Below are positions 61,901 through 64,000 of a stretch of DNA of 64,000 bases, piece by piece. Origin of the DNA: Trachythela sp. YZ-2020 (taxonomy: Eukaryota > Cnidaria > Anthozoa > Malacalcyonacea > Clavulariidae); NCBI GenBank assembly GCA_016169945.1, contig JADLSH010000273.1, positions 248,001 through 312,000 on the forward strand, given 5' to 3'. Both the position numbers and the translations under genes were made by a program. Numbering within the stretch: position 1 is the first letter of the stretch; the number at the start of each line of letters is the position of its first letter. The notes under the pieces are model-generated. The model saw only the letters and a list, made by a program, of their open reading frames with translations. It ran no database searches and was not told where the DNA came from.

Positions 61901-63762
61901 CTCACCTCATTTTCTTTCCGTTTTTTTCTCACGACATCCAAAGCAGCGCCAGGCGAGAGTGCTTGAGCTTCAAATTTGTTGTTTTCTTCCACTAGCCACT
62001 GTTCCACTGGCATCGTCTCCTTCTTCCATTCGTCAATCTTCGCCCTTTTATCGCCTTCCAGTTCGCTCTGCGTCTGGTTTAGTCTGAAAATAAGAAAAAT
62101 AAATTTAGTAACAAAGTATTTGAGATACGCACTGGACAATATCCATATTTTATATAACATCTTCATTCAAATGGCGAAAGATGTTGGTATCACGGTAGTT
62201 AGTGCATTTTTCTTTCATCTCTGTGACCGGGATTCAATTCCTGCAACATGCAGTTGTCTGACTATAATATCACCTCAGTCGCATGTAAGAGGAGTGCTTC
62301 CAGTTTGACTCTACCAAACACTGCAGGTTTTCTCCGAGTACTCCTGTTTCCGCCTTTGGTAACACTGGACCAATACGAAATTGTCCTTACTGGACCTCTA
62401 GGGAGAAGAGCTTTGAGCGTATAGACCTATCCAGTATAAATAGAGCTAGCTAGTGCGTTTTCAGATCGTTGGCTTTACCTTTTAAAGTTGGCCTGTGTTT
62501 TCTCCGTCAGACTTGCGAACCTTTTTTGAAGCGTTTCAGTATCTTCTTGTACGGTATTTCTATCCTCGTCTGATAACGAAGAACTCTGAAGAACGTCTTC
62601 ACTCAAACGTAAAATTATATTTAGTTGTTTTTCTTTTTGCTCGATCGTCTCTACGAGTGTCTAAGAAAAACAAATTTATGTTATTTTAGTGAGAAGCAAA
62701 TAAGTAAAGTAAATATGGCGCAAGGCAAGGCAAGGCAAGGCAAGGCAAGGCAAGGCAAGGCAAGGCAAGGCAAGGCAAGGCAAGGCAAGGCAAGGCAAGG
62801 CAAGGTAAGGTAAGGTAAGGTAAGGTAAGGTAAGGTAAGGTAAGGTAAGGTAAGGTAAGGTAAGGTAAGGTAAGGTAAGGTAAGGTAAGGTAAGGTTTAT
62901 TAACGAAAGCAATACCTGTAATTGATTGATCTCCACAGTTATATCTTCATAACTATCAGGAGTGTTCTGATATTGTTCACACTTTGTTTCTTCTTTCTTT
63001 AGCCATTCTTGTAATGGCGAAACTTTATTTTTCCATTCTTTGATTTTAGCTGTCCGTTCACCTTCCAGTTCTGTTGCTTTACTGGTGAGTCTACGAAAAG
63101 GAATTTAATATTGTTAGTAAAGATGTTGTAATGGACACATAATATAAAACTATTAGAACTGCCGCAGCAAAACTGAAAGATTATGTATAGTACACCCACC
63201 GTTTGTTCCTCCACTCTAAATTGTCATGTAAAGTATCCCATCTTCTCTTAATGGTCAATTTATCTTGTTGAATTTGTCTACGATCTTCATCTGATAATAA
63301 CTTCATGTTGAGAACTTCATCTGCTAAGCTCATAGTTTCGTCCAAGTTATCTTTGTGCGCTTTTGTAGCTTCAACGAGGTTCTAAATAGAGATTAATCGT
63401 TTTCATTACATCCTAACTATGACCTGGTCTTCTGTTTCTGGAAGTTCCATTTCTGAAGGTTGAAGGGGTTTTGTAGATGGAAATTTCGAGCAAAAATTAT
63501 ATAGTTTATTACATATTTTAACCAGGTTTACAATTATCTCAAAAACGTAACAAATGTGTACATTTTTATACAGTAGTAATATTTTACCTCGAGTTCGACT
63601 TTTTGTTGTTTCACTACCACTGGTTCTGTTCCAACCGGTCCTTGACTCTCAAGCTCACGCTCCTTGGTATTCAACCATTCTTTCCATTCAGATGCTTTTA
63701 TTCCCCATTCAGACACTTTATTGGAACCTTCTTTTTGAAGTTCATTTTCTTTCTTAGACAAC
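4941..63762 (-). CDS. Giant spectrin-repeat protein, about 70 exons, 5'-partial
   Basis: One reading frame runs through about 70 exons from 63762 down to the TAG at 4943-4941, about 12.56 kb of coding sequence and 4,186 residues. All donors read GT and all acceptors AG, and phases match at every junction. The protein is almost wholly spectrin-type three-helix repeats. Each A exon carries helix-A signals such as KLxEWxxKxxPLxxWLxxxE. Each B exon carries a motif such as LSEEDRxxIxxDI followed by a tryptophan helix and a basic end (often RxKR). The usual cassette is A 175 nt (enters in phase 2, leaves in phase 0) plus B 182 nt (phase 0 to 2), giving 119 residues, longer than the roughly 106 of classical spectrin repeats. 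Such rods link cytoskeleton, membranes or organelles in nesprin, dystonin/MACF and dystrophin families. No actin-binding, EF-hand, GAR or KASH segment is in view, so the paralogue is unresolved. Exons are listed in the six segment entries. Confidence 0.9.
6525..6695. mobile_element. Harbinger-like MITE, family A copy 1
   Basis: A 171-bp non-autonomous element with near-palindromic arms, starting AGGTACGTTCACAC and ending GTGTGAACGTACCT. It is flanked by TAA on both sides (6522-6524 and 6696-6698). A 3-bp TWA duplication is typical of PIF/Harbinger elements. No coding capacity. Confidence 0.8.
7966..8095 (-). mobile_element. SINE-5 copy (tRNA-like)
   Basis: Shares the GATAGATATTTCGAG and GCGAAAAATGCAACT blocks with 18290-18430 and partly with 63455-63535. 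On the minus strand it ends in a degraded B-box-like GATTCCTG segment. Confidence 0.5.
8290..15512 (-). CDS. Giant gene segment 2: irregular repeats, including a 34-nt microexon
   Basis: Exons are 15512-15331, 14688-14655, 14548-14411, 13993-13809, 12722-12578, 11554-11370, 9800-9656, 8943-8762 and 8431-8290. A-type exons here are short (138-145 nt) and B-type exons are 182-185 nt, so repeats run to about 109-110 residues, nearer the standard spectrin length. The A unit after exon 15512-15331 is split into a 34-nt microexon ([11 protein letters not shown]) and a 138-nt exon beginning [11 protein letters not shown]. Exon 12722-12578 enters with one base completing a codon and leaves in phase 0, as in the array upstream. 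The large intron 9801-11369 holds MITE and foldback DNA and then 0.8 kb without recognisable features. Intron 11555-12577 holds a 230-bp palindromic element. Intron 12723-13808 shows only a small repeat fragment near 12840-12950. Confidence 0.85.
8562..8732. mobile_element. Harbinger-like MITE, family A copy 2
   Basis: 171 bp, nearly identical to the copy at 6525 and in the same orientation. Flanking TAA lies at 8559-8561 and 8733-8735. The first base is T where the family has A. Confidence 0.8.
8999..9541. mobile_element. CAAGTTGT-rich element, interrupted by another repeat
   Basis: Rich in ACAAGTTGT/ACAACTTGT inverted motifs and homologous to the intact copy at 32903-33247. The middle (about 9155-9390) is a different repeat, also seen near 36795-36895 and 39498-39590. 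Confidence 0.6.
9221..9372. repeat. About 150-bp repeat, inverted relative to 10404-10545
   Basis: Contains CTTTGTGATTGGTTG at one end. A divergent copy in the opposite orientation lies at 10404-10545, so the pair could form a long inverted structure around the 10015-10393 palindrome. Confidence 0.5.
9863..9991. mobile_element. Palindromic MITE, family B
   Basis: About 129 bp with arms AGGCTCTTTTCCACTCATCG and the reverse complement. A related copy is at 50091-50306. The left and right flanks do not match cleanly, so the duplication is uncertain here. Confidence 0.6.
10015..10393. mobile_element. 379-bp palindromic element with TTAA duplication
   Basis: Left arm GGCCGGCCTCCACTTGCACG is answered by CGTGCAAGTGGACCCCGGCC at the right end. 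Arms extend about 150 bp with CGTACG-rich sequence. TTAA flanks at 10011-10014 and 10394-10397. TTAA duplications occur with piggyBac and Kolobok transposases. Confidence 0.7.
10404..10545. repeat. Inverted copy of the 9221-9372 repeat
   Basis: Contains the complementary CAACCAATCACAAAGCCTG end. The rest of intron 9801-11369 (10546-11340) shows no feature I recognise. Confidence 0.5.
12225..12454. mobile_element. 230-bp element flanked by a 20-bp direct repeat
   Basis: Ends AGAATAGGAAATGA and TTTCCTATTCT form inverted repeats. An inverted homologous copy is at 44735-44960. A 20-bp direct repeat, GCAAAAGCTTTGCCAAAACC, lies on each side (12205-12224 and 12455-12474), much longer than usual target duplications. 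Confidence 0.65.
14750..15298 (+). mobile_element. SINE-1 with its 3' half amplified in tandem
   Basis: A degenerate tRNA-like head (GTGTCACAGTCGTTAGGGCC) is followed by the SINE body. The 3' part (GGTTTCCTCCTGTAGTAACA to AGTTAGTTTAGTTTA) is then repeated with a 114-bp period, starting at 14974, 15088 and 15202, four copies in all. It lies in the intron between 14688 and 15331. Confidence 0.75.
15635..15825 (-). mobile_element. SINE-2 copy (tRNA-derived)
   Basis: Read on the minus strand it has a tRNA-like head with GGTTCGATTCTCGC, then the central region CGTGGGTTTTCTCCGGGCAT. Related copies lie at 23275-23470, 53000-53165, 53620-53795 and 56230-56321. Confidence 0.65.
17021..24911 (-). CDS. 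Giant gene segment 3: transition from irregular to regular repeats
   Basis: Exons are 24911-24730, 24152-23978, 23015-22834, 22697-22520, 21759-21578, 21508-21328, 21104-20926, 20240-20063, 19816-19659, 19264-19142, 18593-18440, 17982-17792 and 17180-17021. The first four pairs keep the 175-181 plus 179-182 nt pattern. Then the pattern breaks: exon 19264-19142 (123 nt, phase 2 to phase 2) inserts an acidic stretch ([13 protein letters not shown]) between a B unit and the next A unit. Typical repeat signals include DLSEKVE with RWRGI in 21759-21578 and [13 protein letters not shown] across the 22834/22697 junction. The donor of 17982-17792 is GTTGGT, chosen because GTAGAT four bases on would break phase. 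Intron 15513-17020 (1.5 kb) holds a SINE-2 copy and otherwise nothing I recognise. Intron 23016-23977 holds a SINE-2 copy and a 187-bp element. Confidence 0.85.
18000..18191. mobile_element. 192-bp MITE rich in CCAACATTG motifs
   Basis: Ends AGGCCCGTTCAAACG and CGTTTGAACGGGCCT. TTA duplications flank it at 17997-17999 and 18192-18194. Repeated CAACATNGT motifs fill the middle. Probably another Harbinger-like family. Confidence 0.7.
18290..18430 (-). mobile_element. SINE-5 copy (tRNA-like)
   Basis: On the minus strand it carries the B-box-like GGTTTGATTCCTGCC, followed by the same block order as the copy at 7966-8095. Confidence 0.5.
18786..19010. repeat. 225-bp foldback repeat
   Basis: Arms of about 100 bp start CGCCTGTATTCTAAAAGCTC and return as the complement. 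They include ACTCAAAGAGTGGAGGTTCA. No clear duplication. Confidence 0.6.
19296..19445. repeat. TAATAAGCCCC tandem repeat
   Basis: Three to four copies of a roughly 58-bp unit with CTCTAATAAGCCCCC and GCTTTTAGATGAAGAAAT, including a run of ten C. It lies between exons 19264 and 19659. Confidence 0.65.
19860..19945 (+). mobile_element. SINE-1 3' fragment
   Basis: Contains CCTTACTGGACCTCTAGGGA and CCAGTATAAATAAAG. No head. Confidence 0.6.
20287..20656. repeat. Imperfect palindromic element
   Basis: The ends carry GACTGGAACGCTAAC and GTTAGCGTTCCAGTT, with internal inverted AATTGAAGCTATTAAAAAG. The same TGGAACGCTAAC end motif starts the elements at 35548 and 54576. Confidence 0.5.
21180..21320 (+). 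mobile_element. SINE-1 5' fragment
   Basis: Contains GTGGCACAGTGGTTAG and GGGGTTTGATTTCTGC, then the start of the body. It stops about 10 bp from the donor of exon 21508-21328. Confidence 0.6.
23275..23470 (-). mobile_element. SINE-2 copy
   Basis: Contains CCTGTGGGAGGAAACCGGAG and, at the head end, the reverse complement of GGGTTCGAGTCCCG with a GCGCCACCGAAGC terminus. Confidence 0.65.
23694..23880. mobile_element. 187-bp element with 26-bp TIRs
   Basis: TIRs begin TTAGTAAAATTACATAGGTG. A truncated copy with the same left half lies at about 28182-28260. Confidence 0.65.
24383..24486 (-). repeat. (AAACT)n array at a SINE-1 tail
   Basis: About 21 near-perfect copies of a 5-bp unit. It directly joins the tail of the reverse SINE-1 at 24487-24722, whose consensus tail is AGTTTAGTTT. 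Confidence 0.85.
24487..24722 (-). mobile_element. SINE-1, head abutting a splice donor
   Basis: On the minus strand it begins GGCTGTTAACAGTGGTTAG, includes a B-box-like CCTGGGGTTAG, and runs to the (AAACT)n tail. The head starts within a few bases of the donor GTAAGT of exon 24911-24730. Confidence 0.7.
25025..25488. mobile_element. 464-bp element with repeated CGGACAT/TGTCCG palindromes
   Basis: Ends AATATCGGTCGG and CCGACCGATATT, with TTAA on both sides (25021-25024 and 25489-25492). About six TGTCCGAC or GTCGGACA motifs line the subterminal regions, as in transposase-binding arrays. Confidence 0.65.
25592..36340 (-). CDS. Giant gene segment 4: regular two-exon repeats with one fused exon
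   Basis: Exons are 36340-36159, 35489-35312, 34258-34077, 33664-33490, 32648-32467, 31706-31347, 31120-30946, 30153-29972, 29538-29364, 28822-28641, 27832-27661, 27274-27093, 26393-26219, 26151-25970 and 25766-25592. B exons are all 182 nt and A exons 172-178 nt. The 360-nt exon 31706-31347 is an A and a B unit joined with no intron (LEEQLEELE through NETLNGRSE), the only such fusion in the regular array. Clear repeat signals include [20 protein letters not shown] (35489-35312) and [20 protein letters not shown] (28822-28641). Intron 34259-35311 (1.05 kb) shows no recognisable feature. Intron 35490-36158 holds a 565-bp MITE-like element. Intron 30154-30945 holds a SINE-3 copy. Confidence 0.9.
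26874..27070 (+). mobile_element. SINE-4, tRNA-like head
   Basis: Head AATAGCTCAATGGTCAGAGT and GGGTTCGATCCCGGGTG match tRNA A and B boxes, but the acceptor stem does not pair well. A non-tRNA body of about 110 bp follows. Best read as a SINE, not a tRNA gene. Confidence 0.6.
27365..27536. mobile_element. Harbinger-like MITE, family A copy 3
   Basis: 172 bp, in the opposite orientation to the 6525 copy, flanked by TTA duplications (27362-27364 and 27537-27539). Lies between two exons of the giant gene. Confidence 0.8.
27955..28095 (+). mobile_element. LINE 3' fragment (reverse transcriptase tail)
   Basis: Reads [12 protein letters not shown] and [19 protein letters not shown], matching the end of many non-LTR reverse transcriptase ORFs (RW-GHV-RR pattern). 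Only about 45 residues remain and there is no catalytic motif. Confidence 0.6.
28912..29093. mobile_element. Harbinger-like MITE, family A copy 4
   Basis: 182 bp. The first eleven or so bases (AGGTACGTTTA) are duplicated before the normal start, and TAA flanks the whole unit (28909-28911 and 29094-29096). Confidence 0.75.
29640..29930 (-). mobile_element. SINE-1 copy
   Basis: Reverse orientation. It holds the tail TTTATACTGGATAGC, the central GGAGGAAACCGAAGTACCCG and a degraded head near 29890-29925. A CATATAC-rich simple repeat at 29575-29640 adjoins it. Confidence 0.65.
30228..30570 (-). mobile_element. SINE-3 copy
   Basis: About 340 bp, nearly the reverse of 55588-55915. Contains CCCTCGACCTGCTGTATAGC and GGAAAACCGGAGTACCCGGA, and an AGTTTAGTTTAG tail shared with SINE-1. 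Confidence 0.7.
31165..31345 (-). mobile_element. SINE-1 3' fragments
   Basis: Two partial reverse copies of the 3' half (AACTGTTCTCCCTAAAGGTC and TCTATAAAATTTAAACTGTT) lie next to the donor of the fused exon 31706-31347. Confidence 0.5.
32130..32330 (+). mobile_element. LINE 3' fragment
   Basis: Degraded coding text resembling [20 protein letters not shown], typical of the tail after a LINE reverse transcriptase. Frameshifted, with no further domains. Confidence 0.5.
32903..33247. mobile_element. CAAGTTGT-rich element, intact copy
   Basis: About 345 bp. Ends ACACGTAAAAA and TTTTTACGTGTGT form inverted repeats. The interior is built of ACAACTTGT/ACAAGTTGT motifs. No coding capacity. Confidence 0.65.
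35548..36112. mobile_element. About 565-bp element starting CAGTGAACTC
   Basis: Homologous over most of its length to 54576-55164, sharing TCCTGTGATTGGATGAAGCC and AGTGGCTTCAAAGATGGCGG. The right end runs almost to the exon ending at 36159. Ends of CAGTG type hint at hAT, but no 8-bp duplication is seen. Confidence 0.55.
37081..46596 (-). CDS. Giant gene segment 5: regular two-exon repeats
   Basis: Exons are 46596-46422, 45174-44993, 43765-43591, 42945-42761, 42395-42221, 42002-41821, 41518-41347, 40688-40507, 39773-39599, 38646-38465 and 37258-37081. All A exons are 172-178 nt and all B exons 182-185 nt. Typical A text is [20 protein letters not shown] (42395-42221). Typical B text is [20 protein letters not shown] (42945-42761). 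Exon 37258-37081 gives [20 protein letters not shown]. Intron 43766-44992 holds 1 kb with no recognisable feature plus a palindromic MITE. Intron 45175-46421 holds two foldback elements and a SINE. Intron 38647-39598 holds palindromic repeat DNA. Confidence 0.9.
37614..37816. repeat. About 200-bp TIR repeat
   Basis: Ends AAAGCCTGGTTTTCATTT and AAATGAAAACCAGGTTTT. An internal stretch (GTCGAACAGGACTTGGTCAC) is shared in reverse with fragments near 12840-12950 and 5295-5335. Confidence 0.55.
38694..38868. repeat. 175-bp long palindrome
   Basis: Arms of about 75 bp include GTTTCTATACACTTATAGAA and its return, and CGTGGGAGTTTGGGAGAACG. A partial third copy of the arm lies at 39060-39095. Confidence 0.6.
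39850..40415 (+). mobile_element. SINE-1, full head plus tandem 3' units
   Basis: Head GTGACACAGTGGTTATGGGA (A-box-like) and GGGTTCGATTCCTGC (B box) show tRNA origin. The body is followed by four 3' units of about 114 bp (starts near 40122, 40236 and 40348), as at the 14750 locus. Confidence 0.8.
40858..41204. mobile_element. About 347-bp TIR element
   Basis: Ends GGGGCTGATTACATGGAGCG and its complement, with repeated CAGCCCGGGCT motifs inside. Non-coding. Confidence 0.6.
41600..41735 (+). mobile_element. SINE-1 fragment
   Basis: Contains ATCGCAGGTTTACTCCGGGT and CTACTGGACCTCTTATG. Head and tail are missing. Confidence 0.5.
42044..42213. repeat. (AAAC/GAAC)n microsatellite
   Basis: About 170 bp of 4-bp units AAAC and GAAC in the intron beside exon 42395-42221, separated from its donor by only a few bases. 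Open frames across it are artefacts. Confidence 0.9.
43008..43332. mobile_element. 325-bp foldback element with TTAA duplication
   Basis: Ends AGTGCACGTG and GTGGGCACT with TTAA on both sides (43004-43007 and 43333-43336). Long arms share CTTTGAAAAAAACTTCA and its return. Confidence 0.65.
44735..44960. mobile_element. Second copy of the 230-bp element, inverted
   Basis: Matches 12225-12454 in reverse orientation, including the CAGTTCAGCGTG-type middle. The right end drifts after TCATTTCC. No long direct repeat is seen here. Confidence 0.6.
45204..45532. mobile_element. 329-bp foldback element with TTAA duplication
   Basis: Arms of about 150 bp (AGTGCCAC and return) are nearly perfect. TTAA at 45200-45203 and 45533-45536. 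The latter TTAA is shared with the next element. Same terminal AGTGC as 43008-43332. Confidence 0.7.
45537..46029. mobile_element. 493-bp foldback element, adjoining the previous one
   Basis: Arms of about 190 bp begin AGGGCTTATGCAGCGAAAAT and return as the complement at the right end. TTAA at 45533-45536 and 46030-46033. Confidence 0.7.
46053..46296 (+). mobile_element. SINE-1 copy
   Basis: Head with GTACAGTGGTTGTCC and GGGGTTCTATTCCTGC, then body and tail AAGTTAGTTTAGTTTAG. The full layout is preserved but diverged. Confidence 0.65.
46725..49038. repeat. 2.3-kb polypyrimidine (CCCTCCTT/CCAT) tract
   Basis: Almost pure C/T on the plus strand, made of CCCT, TCCT and CCAT units, so the giant gene's transcript carries a G/A run of this length in one intron. 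Higher-order blocks recur, for example CTCTCCTTCCTTCCCTTCTT. Long open frames in all phases result from missing stops. Mirror symmetry favours triplex structures. Confidence 0.95.
49266..63762 (-). CDS. Giant gene segment 6: regular two-exon repeats nearest the missing 5' end
   Basis: Exons are 63762-63588, 63381-63200, 63090-62916, 62660-62479, 62083-61906, 56117-55936, 55462-55288, 54440-54259, 54100-53926, 53591-53410, 52927-52750, 52223-52042, 51561-51387, 50597-50416, 49752-49578 and 49450-49266. These are the most uniform repeats. B exons repeatedly read [33 protein letters not shown] or [11 protein letters not shown] at the same place. A exons read [20 protein letters not shown] or close variants. 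Uniformity suggests recent expansion or conversion of the cassette. The intron between 61906 and 56117 is 5.8 kb long because it contains the TIR element. The intron below 49266 contains the 2.3-kb polypyrimidine tract. Confidence 0.9.
49843..50085 (+). mobile_element. SINE-1 copy
   Basis: Head AGTACAGTGG, B-box region GGGGGTTCAATTTCTGC and body up to CTGGACCTCTAGGGG. The tail is replaced by the MITE at 50091. Confidence 0.65.
50091..50306. mobile_element. Palindromic MITE, family B, rearranged copy
   Basis: 216 bp with ends AGGCTCTTTT and AAAAGAGCCT and TAA on both sides. An internal arm is duplicated, so the element holds nearly one and a half units. Confidence 0.65.
50744..51110. mobile_element. 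367-bp palindromic element
   Basis: Outer ends TAGACAATTTGCATTATAGA and complement. Inner arms include TTGTATACTTTTGTATTACG and complement. Non-coding, in the intron next to exon 50416. Confidence 0.6.
51115..51345 (-). mobile_element. SINE-1 copy
   Basis: Reverse orientation, with AATCGAACCCAGGTTCGCAT (B box) near 51287 and a short 3' end near 51120. Confidence 0.6.
52519..52689. mobile_element. Harbinger-like MITE, family A copy 5
   Basis: 171 bp with TTA duplications at 52516-52518 and 52690-52692. Same internal sequence as the other copies. Confidence 0.8.
53000..53165 (-). mobile_element. SINE-2 diverged copy
   Basis: Contains GAATTGATTCTCGCC and AAAGAGTAAGTCAACGCTCC. Strongly diverged but with the same block order. 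Confidence 0.45.
53620..53795 (+). mobile_element. SINE-2 copy
   Basis: Head GGTGCTTCGGTCACGCAGTA and B box GGTTCGATTCTCGC, then CGTGGTTTTTCTCCTGGTAT. Confidence 0.6.
53800..53918 (-). mobile_element. SINE-1 fragment beside a donor
   Basis: Contains GAAACCGAATTACTCAGAG and CTGGAAGCACTCTTCTCATA in reverse. It ends about 7 bp from the donor of exon 54100-53926. Confidence 0.5.
54576..55164. mobile_element. About 589-bp element, second copy of the 35548 family
   Basis: Left end CAGTGAACTCTAC and right end AGAATTCACTG form imperfect TIRs. No clear target duplication. No coding capacity. Confidence 0.55.
55588..55915 (+). mobile_element. SINE-3 copy
   Basis: Starts GCACGGGTGGCAGATGCGGT and ends CCAGTATAAATAAAGTTAG. 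The tail lies about 20 bp from the donor of exon 56117-55936. Confidence 0.7.
56230..56321 (-). mobile_element. SINE-2 fragment at the left edge of the 5.6-kb element
   Basis: Contains TGTGGGAGGAAACCGGAGTA and GAGCGAGAATCAACTCACC. Its head end meets the 6-bp target duplication, so the 5.6-kb element inserted between this SINE and the exon donor. Confidence 0.6.
56328..56434 (+). repeat. Left terminal inverted repeat
   Basis: Pairs with 61794-61900. Both hold GGCCCGGAAGTGACGTCACG, with the palindrome GTGACGTCAC (a CRE-like core) about 30 bp from the end. This could serve a host factor or the transposase. Confidence 0.85.
56435..57390. other. Leader region of the element, no gene
   Basis: AT-rich with no family-like reading frame. 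A TGGAACGCTACCTCC fragment near 56670 resembles the ends of other repeats in this window. The promoter of the GIY-YIG gene should lie at the right end. Confidence 0.45.
57391..58383 (+). CDS. GIY-YIG-like nuclease with SAP domain, 330 residues, intact
   Basis: This is the only long intact frame in the element and shows no introns. Residues 61-63 (GCY) and 82-84 (YVG) fit the GIY and YIG motifs, followed by R88, R93 and H97 in [13 protein letters not shown] and a candidate catalytic glutamate E146 in [11 protein letters not shown]. The GIY-YIG spacing (18 residues) is longer than the common 10-11. A low-complexity N/D/F linker (about 198-213) leads to a SAP motif at 245-276 ([20 protein letters not shown]), a putative DNA-binding helix pair, then a proline- and serine-rich tail. 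The first ATG (57391) is taken; ATG at 57541 would also keep both domains. The gene is more GC-rich than its surroundings. Role, by inference: nicking or cutting DNA at specific sites for the element. It lacks a recognisable transposase core. Confidence 0.7.
   Translation: MKILSNVYSSFSDTRFTILPSIDREYAENHRDFLLYLLREVWRPCKGPHKMSDTAALQGKGCYFVFLPENVIENQDQLIPVYVGMTGRSFAERFKKHTNGETGLVARMKNSGLLKKELKINNSSLITYVIELPLAVATDAVAKFVESVFLRSFDFAMNVKENSAARAQIRVKEEGKSVADGYNQFKKVYEHFCSFFKNVNDNFNDNFKIDNFKTQSTAENVGETSNANNRANEQPSGSPANYADLSTEGLHLLLAQRNLSLAGSRDTLLRRLADHDGTEVMSNPTPLDPTPSMSQSSTETLRSFPSDLAQFLPDVSARGTETPTPPPGFF
58384..58814. other. Spacer after the GIY-YIG gene
   Basis: No gene. It should hold the 3' end of the nuclease transcript. 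Confidence 0.4.
58815..59276. repeat. Hairpin cluster of the element
   Basis: Stem-loops follow closely: AATGACAAT with ATTGTCATT (58815-58847), AAGTG/TGTCC with GGACA/CACTT (58858-58883), CACTTC with GAAGTG (58879-58897, competing with the previous stem), TCTAGAGG with CCTCTAGA (59063-59088), CTAGAGG with CCTCTAG (59223-59246) and CTAGAG with CTCTAG (59264-59276). Two loops share CCGTCT. They lie between the two genes. Confidence 0.6.
59624..59740 (-). pseudogene. Inverted 3'-end fragment of the replication-like gene family
   Basis: On the minus strand this matches 61392-61517, including the last 19 codons, the stop, the AATAAA signal and the downstream ACGTTAA. Most differences in the coding part are silent or conservative (L to M, S to A), so it comes from a separate coding copy, not from a dead duplicate. 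No coding continues upstream of it. Confidence 0.7.
59761..61454 (+). pseudogene. Broken gene of unrecognised, possibly replication-initiator-like family
   Basis: Frame begins [20 protein letters not shown] and continues in pieces to QYV at 61454. Breaks visible: the MITE at 59864-60034, a frame change near 60110-60145, in-frame TAG codons at 60563 and 60788, and frame changes near 61040 and 61130 (the latter in a run of six A). The longest piece (60146-60565) contains [20 protein letters not shown], then [20 protein letters not shown] and a QHWKD motif. The acidic D-V-T-x-D-Y stretch followed by a YNK motif resembles, loosely, the RxDxxxD and YDK motifs of rolling-circle initiators of the Rep_trans kind; a tyrosine nuclease motif is not certain. 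I believe related proteins occur in cnidarian genomes, from memory only. The original length was about 500 residues. Confidence 0.55.
59864..60034. mobile_element. Harbinger-like MITE, family A copy 6, nested in the 5.6-kb element
   Basis: 171 bp with TTA duplications at 59861-59863 and 60035-60037. It interrupts the start of the broken replication-like gene of the 5.6-kb element. Removing the MITE and one TTA leaves a continuous frame across the junction, so the MITE landed in a coding region. Confidence 0.8.
61794..61900 (-). repeat. Right terminal inverted repeat
   Basis: Reverse complement of the left TIR with about ten differences. It ends GGTTAGCTACT directly before the CTCACC duplication that also contains the splice donor of exon 62083-61906. 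Confidence 0.85.
62180..62455 (+). mobile_element. SINE-1 copy
   Basis: Head GTATCACGGTAGTTAGTGCA, then GGGATTCAATTCCTGC, body and tail CCAGTATAAATAGAGC. It lies between exons 62083 and 62479. Confidence 0.7.
62720..62896. repeat. (GCAAG)17 then (GTAAG)18 microsatellite
   Basis: A 5-bp array whose first half is GCAAG and second half GTAAG with one sharp switch near 62804. Ends about 20 bp from exon 63090-62916. Confidence 0.9.
63455..63535 (-). mobile_element. SINE-5 fragment
   Basis: Contains GTAGATGGAAATTTCGAG, matching 18294-18312. The head is missing. Confidence 0.45.
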
Positions 63763-64000
63763 CTGTAGGGTTTGGCAAAGTCATTATTAAACATAAAGGT
63801 CAACTTGTAGCTACCGTATTTTTCTTGGAATACAATTAATAAATATCATTAGGACGAACTTTTGTGGGCGGGGAATGCGAGTGAAGAAGTAAACACAATG
63901 TTTAAAACTTAACTGGGAGCATTTGGAAGAAATGGAGCTATCTCCCGCAGGCTAATTCCCTACCACTTGACTCAGGTCTAACTGCCACAGTTAAGAGCAA
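63763..64000. other. Intron sequence at the window edge
   Basis: No B-type exon is seen upstream of exon 63762-63588 in the remaining 238 bp. The gene must continue beyond the window because exon 63762 enters with one base completing a codon. Confidence 0.6.

Noticed and set aside
62676..62936. Open frame with LTLPY and LALPC repeats
   Set aside because: Translation of the GCAAG/GTAAG array.

Overview
This is a stretch of an intron-rich, AT-rich animal nuclear genome packed with SINEs, MITEs, foldback elements and microsatellites. Intron positions and phases are regular, there are no operons, and the proteins are of animal type (a spectrin-repeat giant and a four-span CD20-like membrane protein). 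The repeat content and a mobile-element protein family that I associate with cnidarians suggest a marine invertebrate, perhaps an anthozoan. That placement is inference and I cannot name the species.

Layout: (1) 742-2694, minus strand: a complete three-exon gene for a 232-residue four-transmembrane protein. (2) 2695-4940: intergenic, no gene seen. (3) 4941-63762, minus strand: about 70 coding exons of one giant spectrin-repeat gene. Its stop codon is at 4941 and its 5' end lies beyond the right edge. I placed both splice sites of every exon by eye. The phases agree at every junction and the frame stays open for about 4,186 codons. Most of the protein is a tandem array of a 119-residue repeat. 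Each repeat is encoded by a two-exon cassette: an A exon, usually 175 nt, and a B exon, usually 182 nt. The repeats are very regular upstream (to the right) and become irregular near the C terminus.

Most remarkable is a 5,573-bp mobile element at 56328-61900, in an intron of the giant gene. It has about 107-bp terminal inverted repeats starting 5'-AGTAGC and a perfect 6-bp target-site duplication (CTCACC). It carries an intact 330-codon gene joining a GIY-YIG-like nuclease domain to a SAP DNA-binding domain. It also carries a broken gene of an unrecognised, possibly replication-initiator-like, family, an inverted copy of that gene's 3' end, and a run of small hairpins. A 6-bp duplication with AG-starting ends is what Polinton/Maverick-type elements have, but I see none of the usual Polinton genes here. 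The right duplication copy contains the splice donor of the flanking exon, so the insertion kept the donor working.

The introns hold at least five tRNA-derived SINE families, a six-copy Harbinger-like MITE family with TWA duplications, several long palindromic elements with TTAA duplications, two LINE 3' fragments, a 2.3-kb polypyrimidine tract at 46725-49038, and several simple arrays. How the genes work together: the two host genes are neighbours on the same strand and nothing in the sequence ties their functions together.
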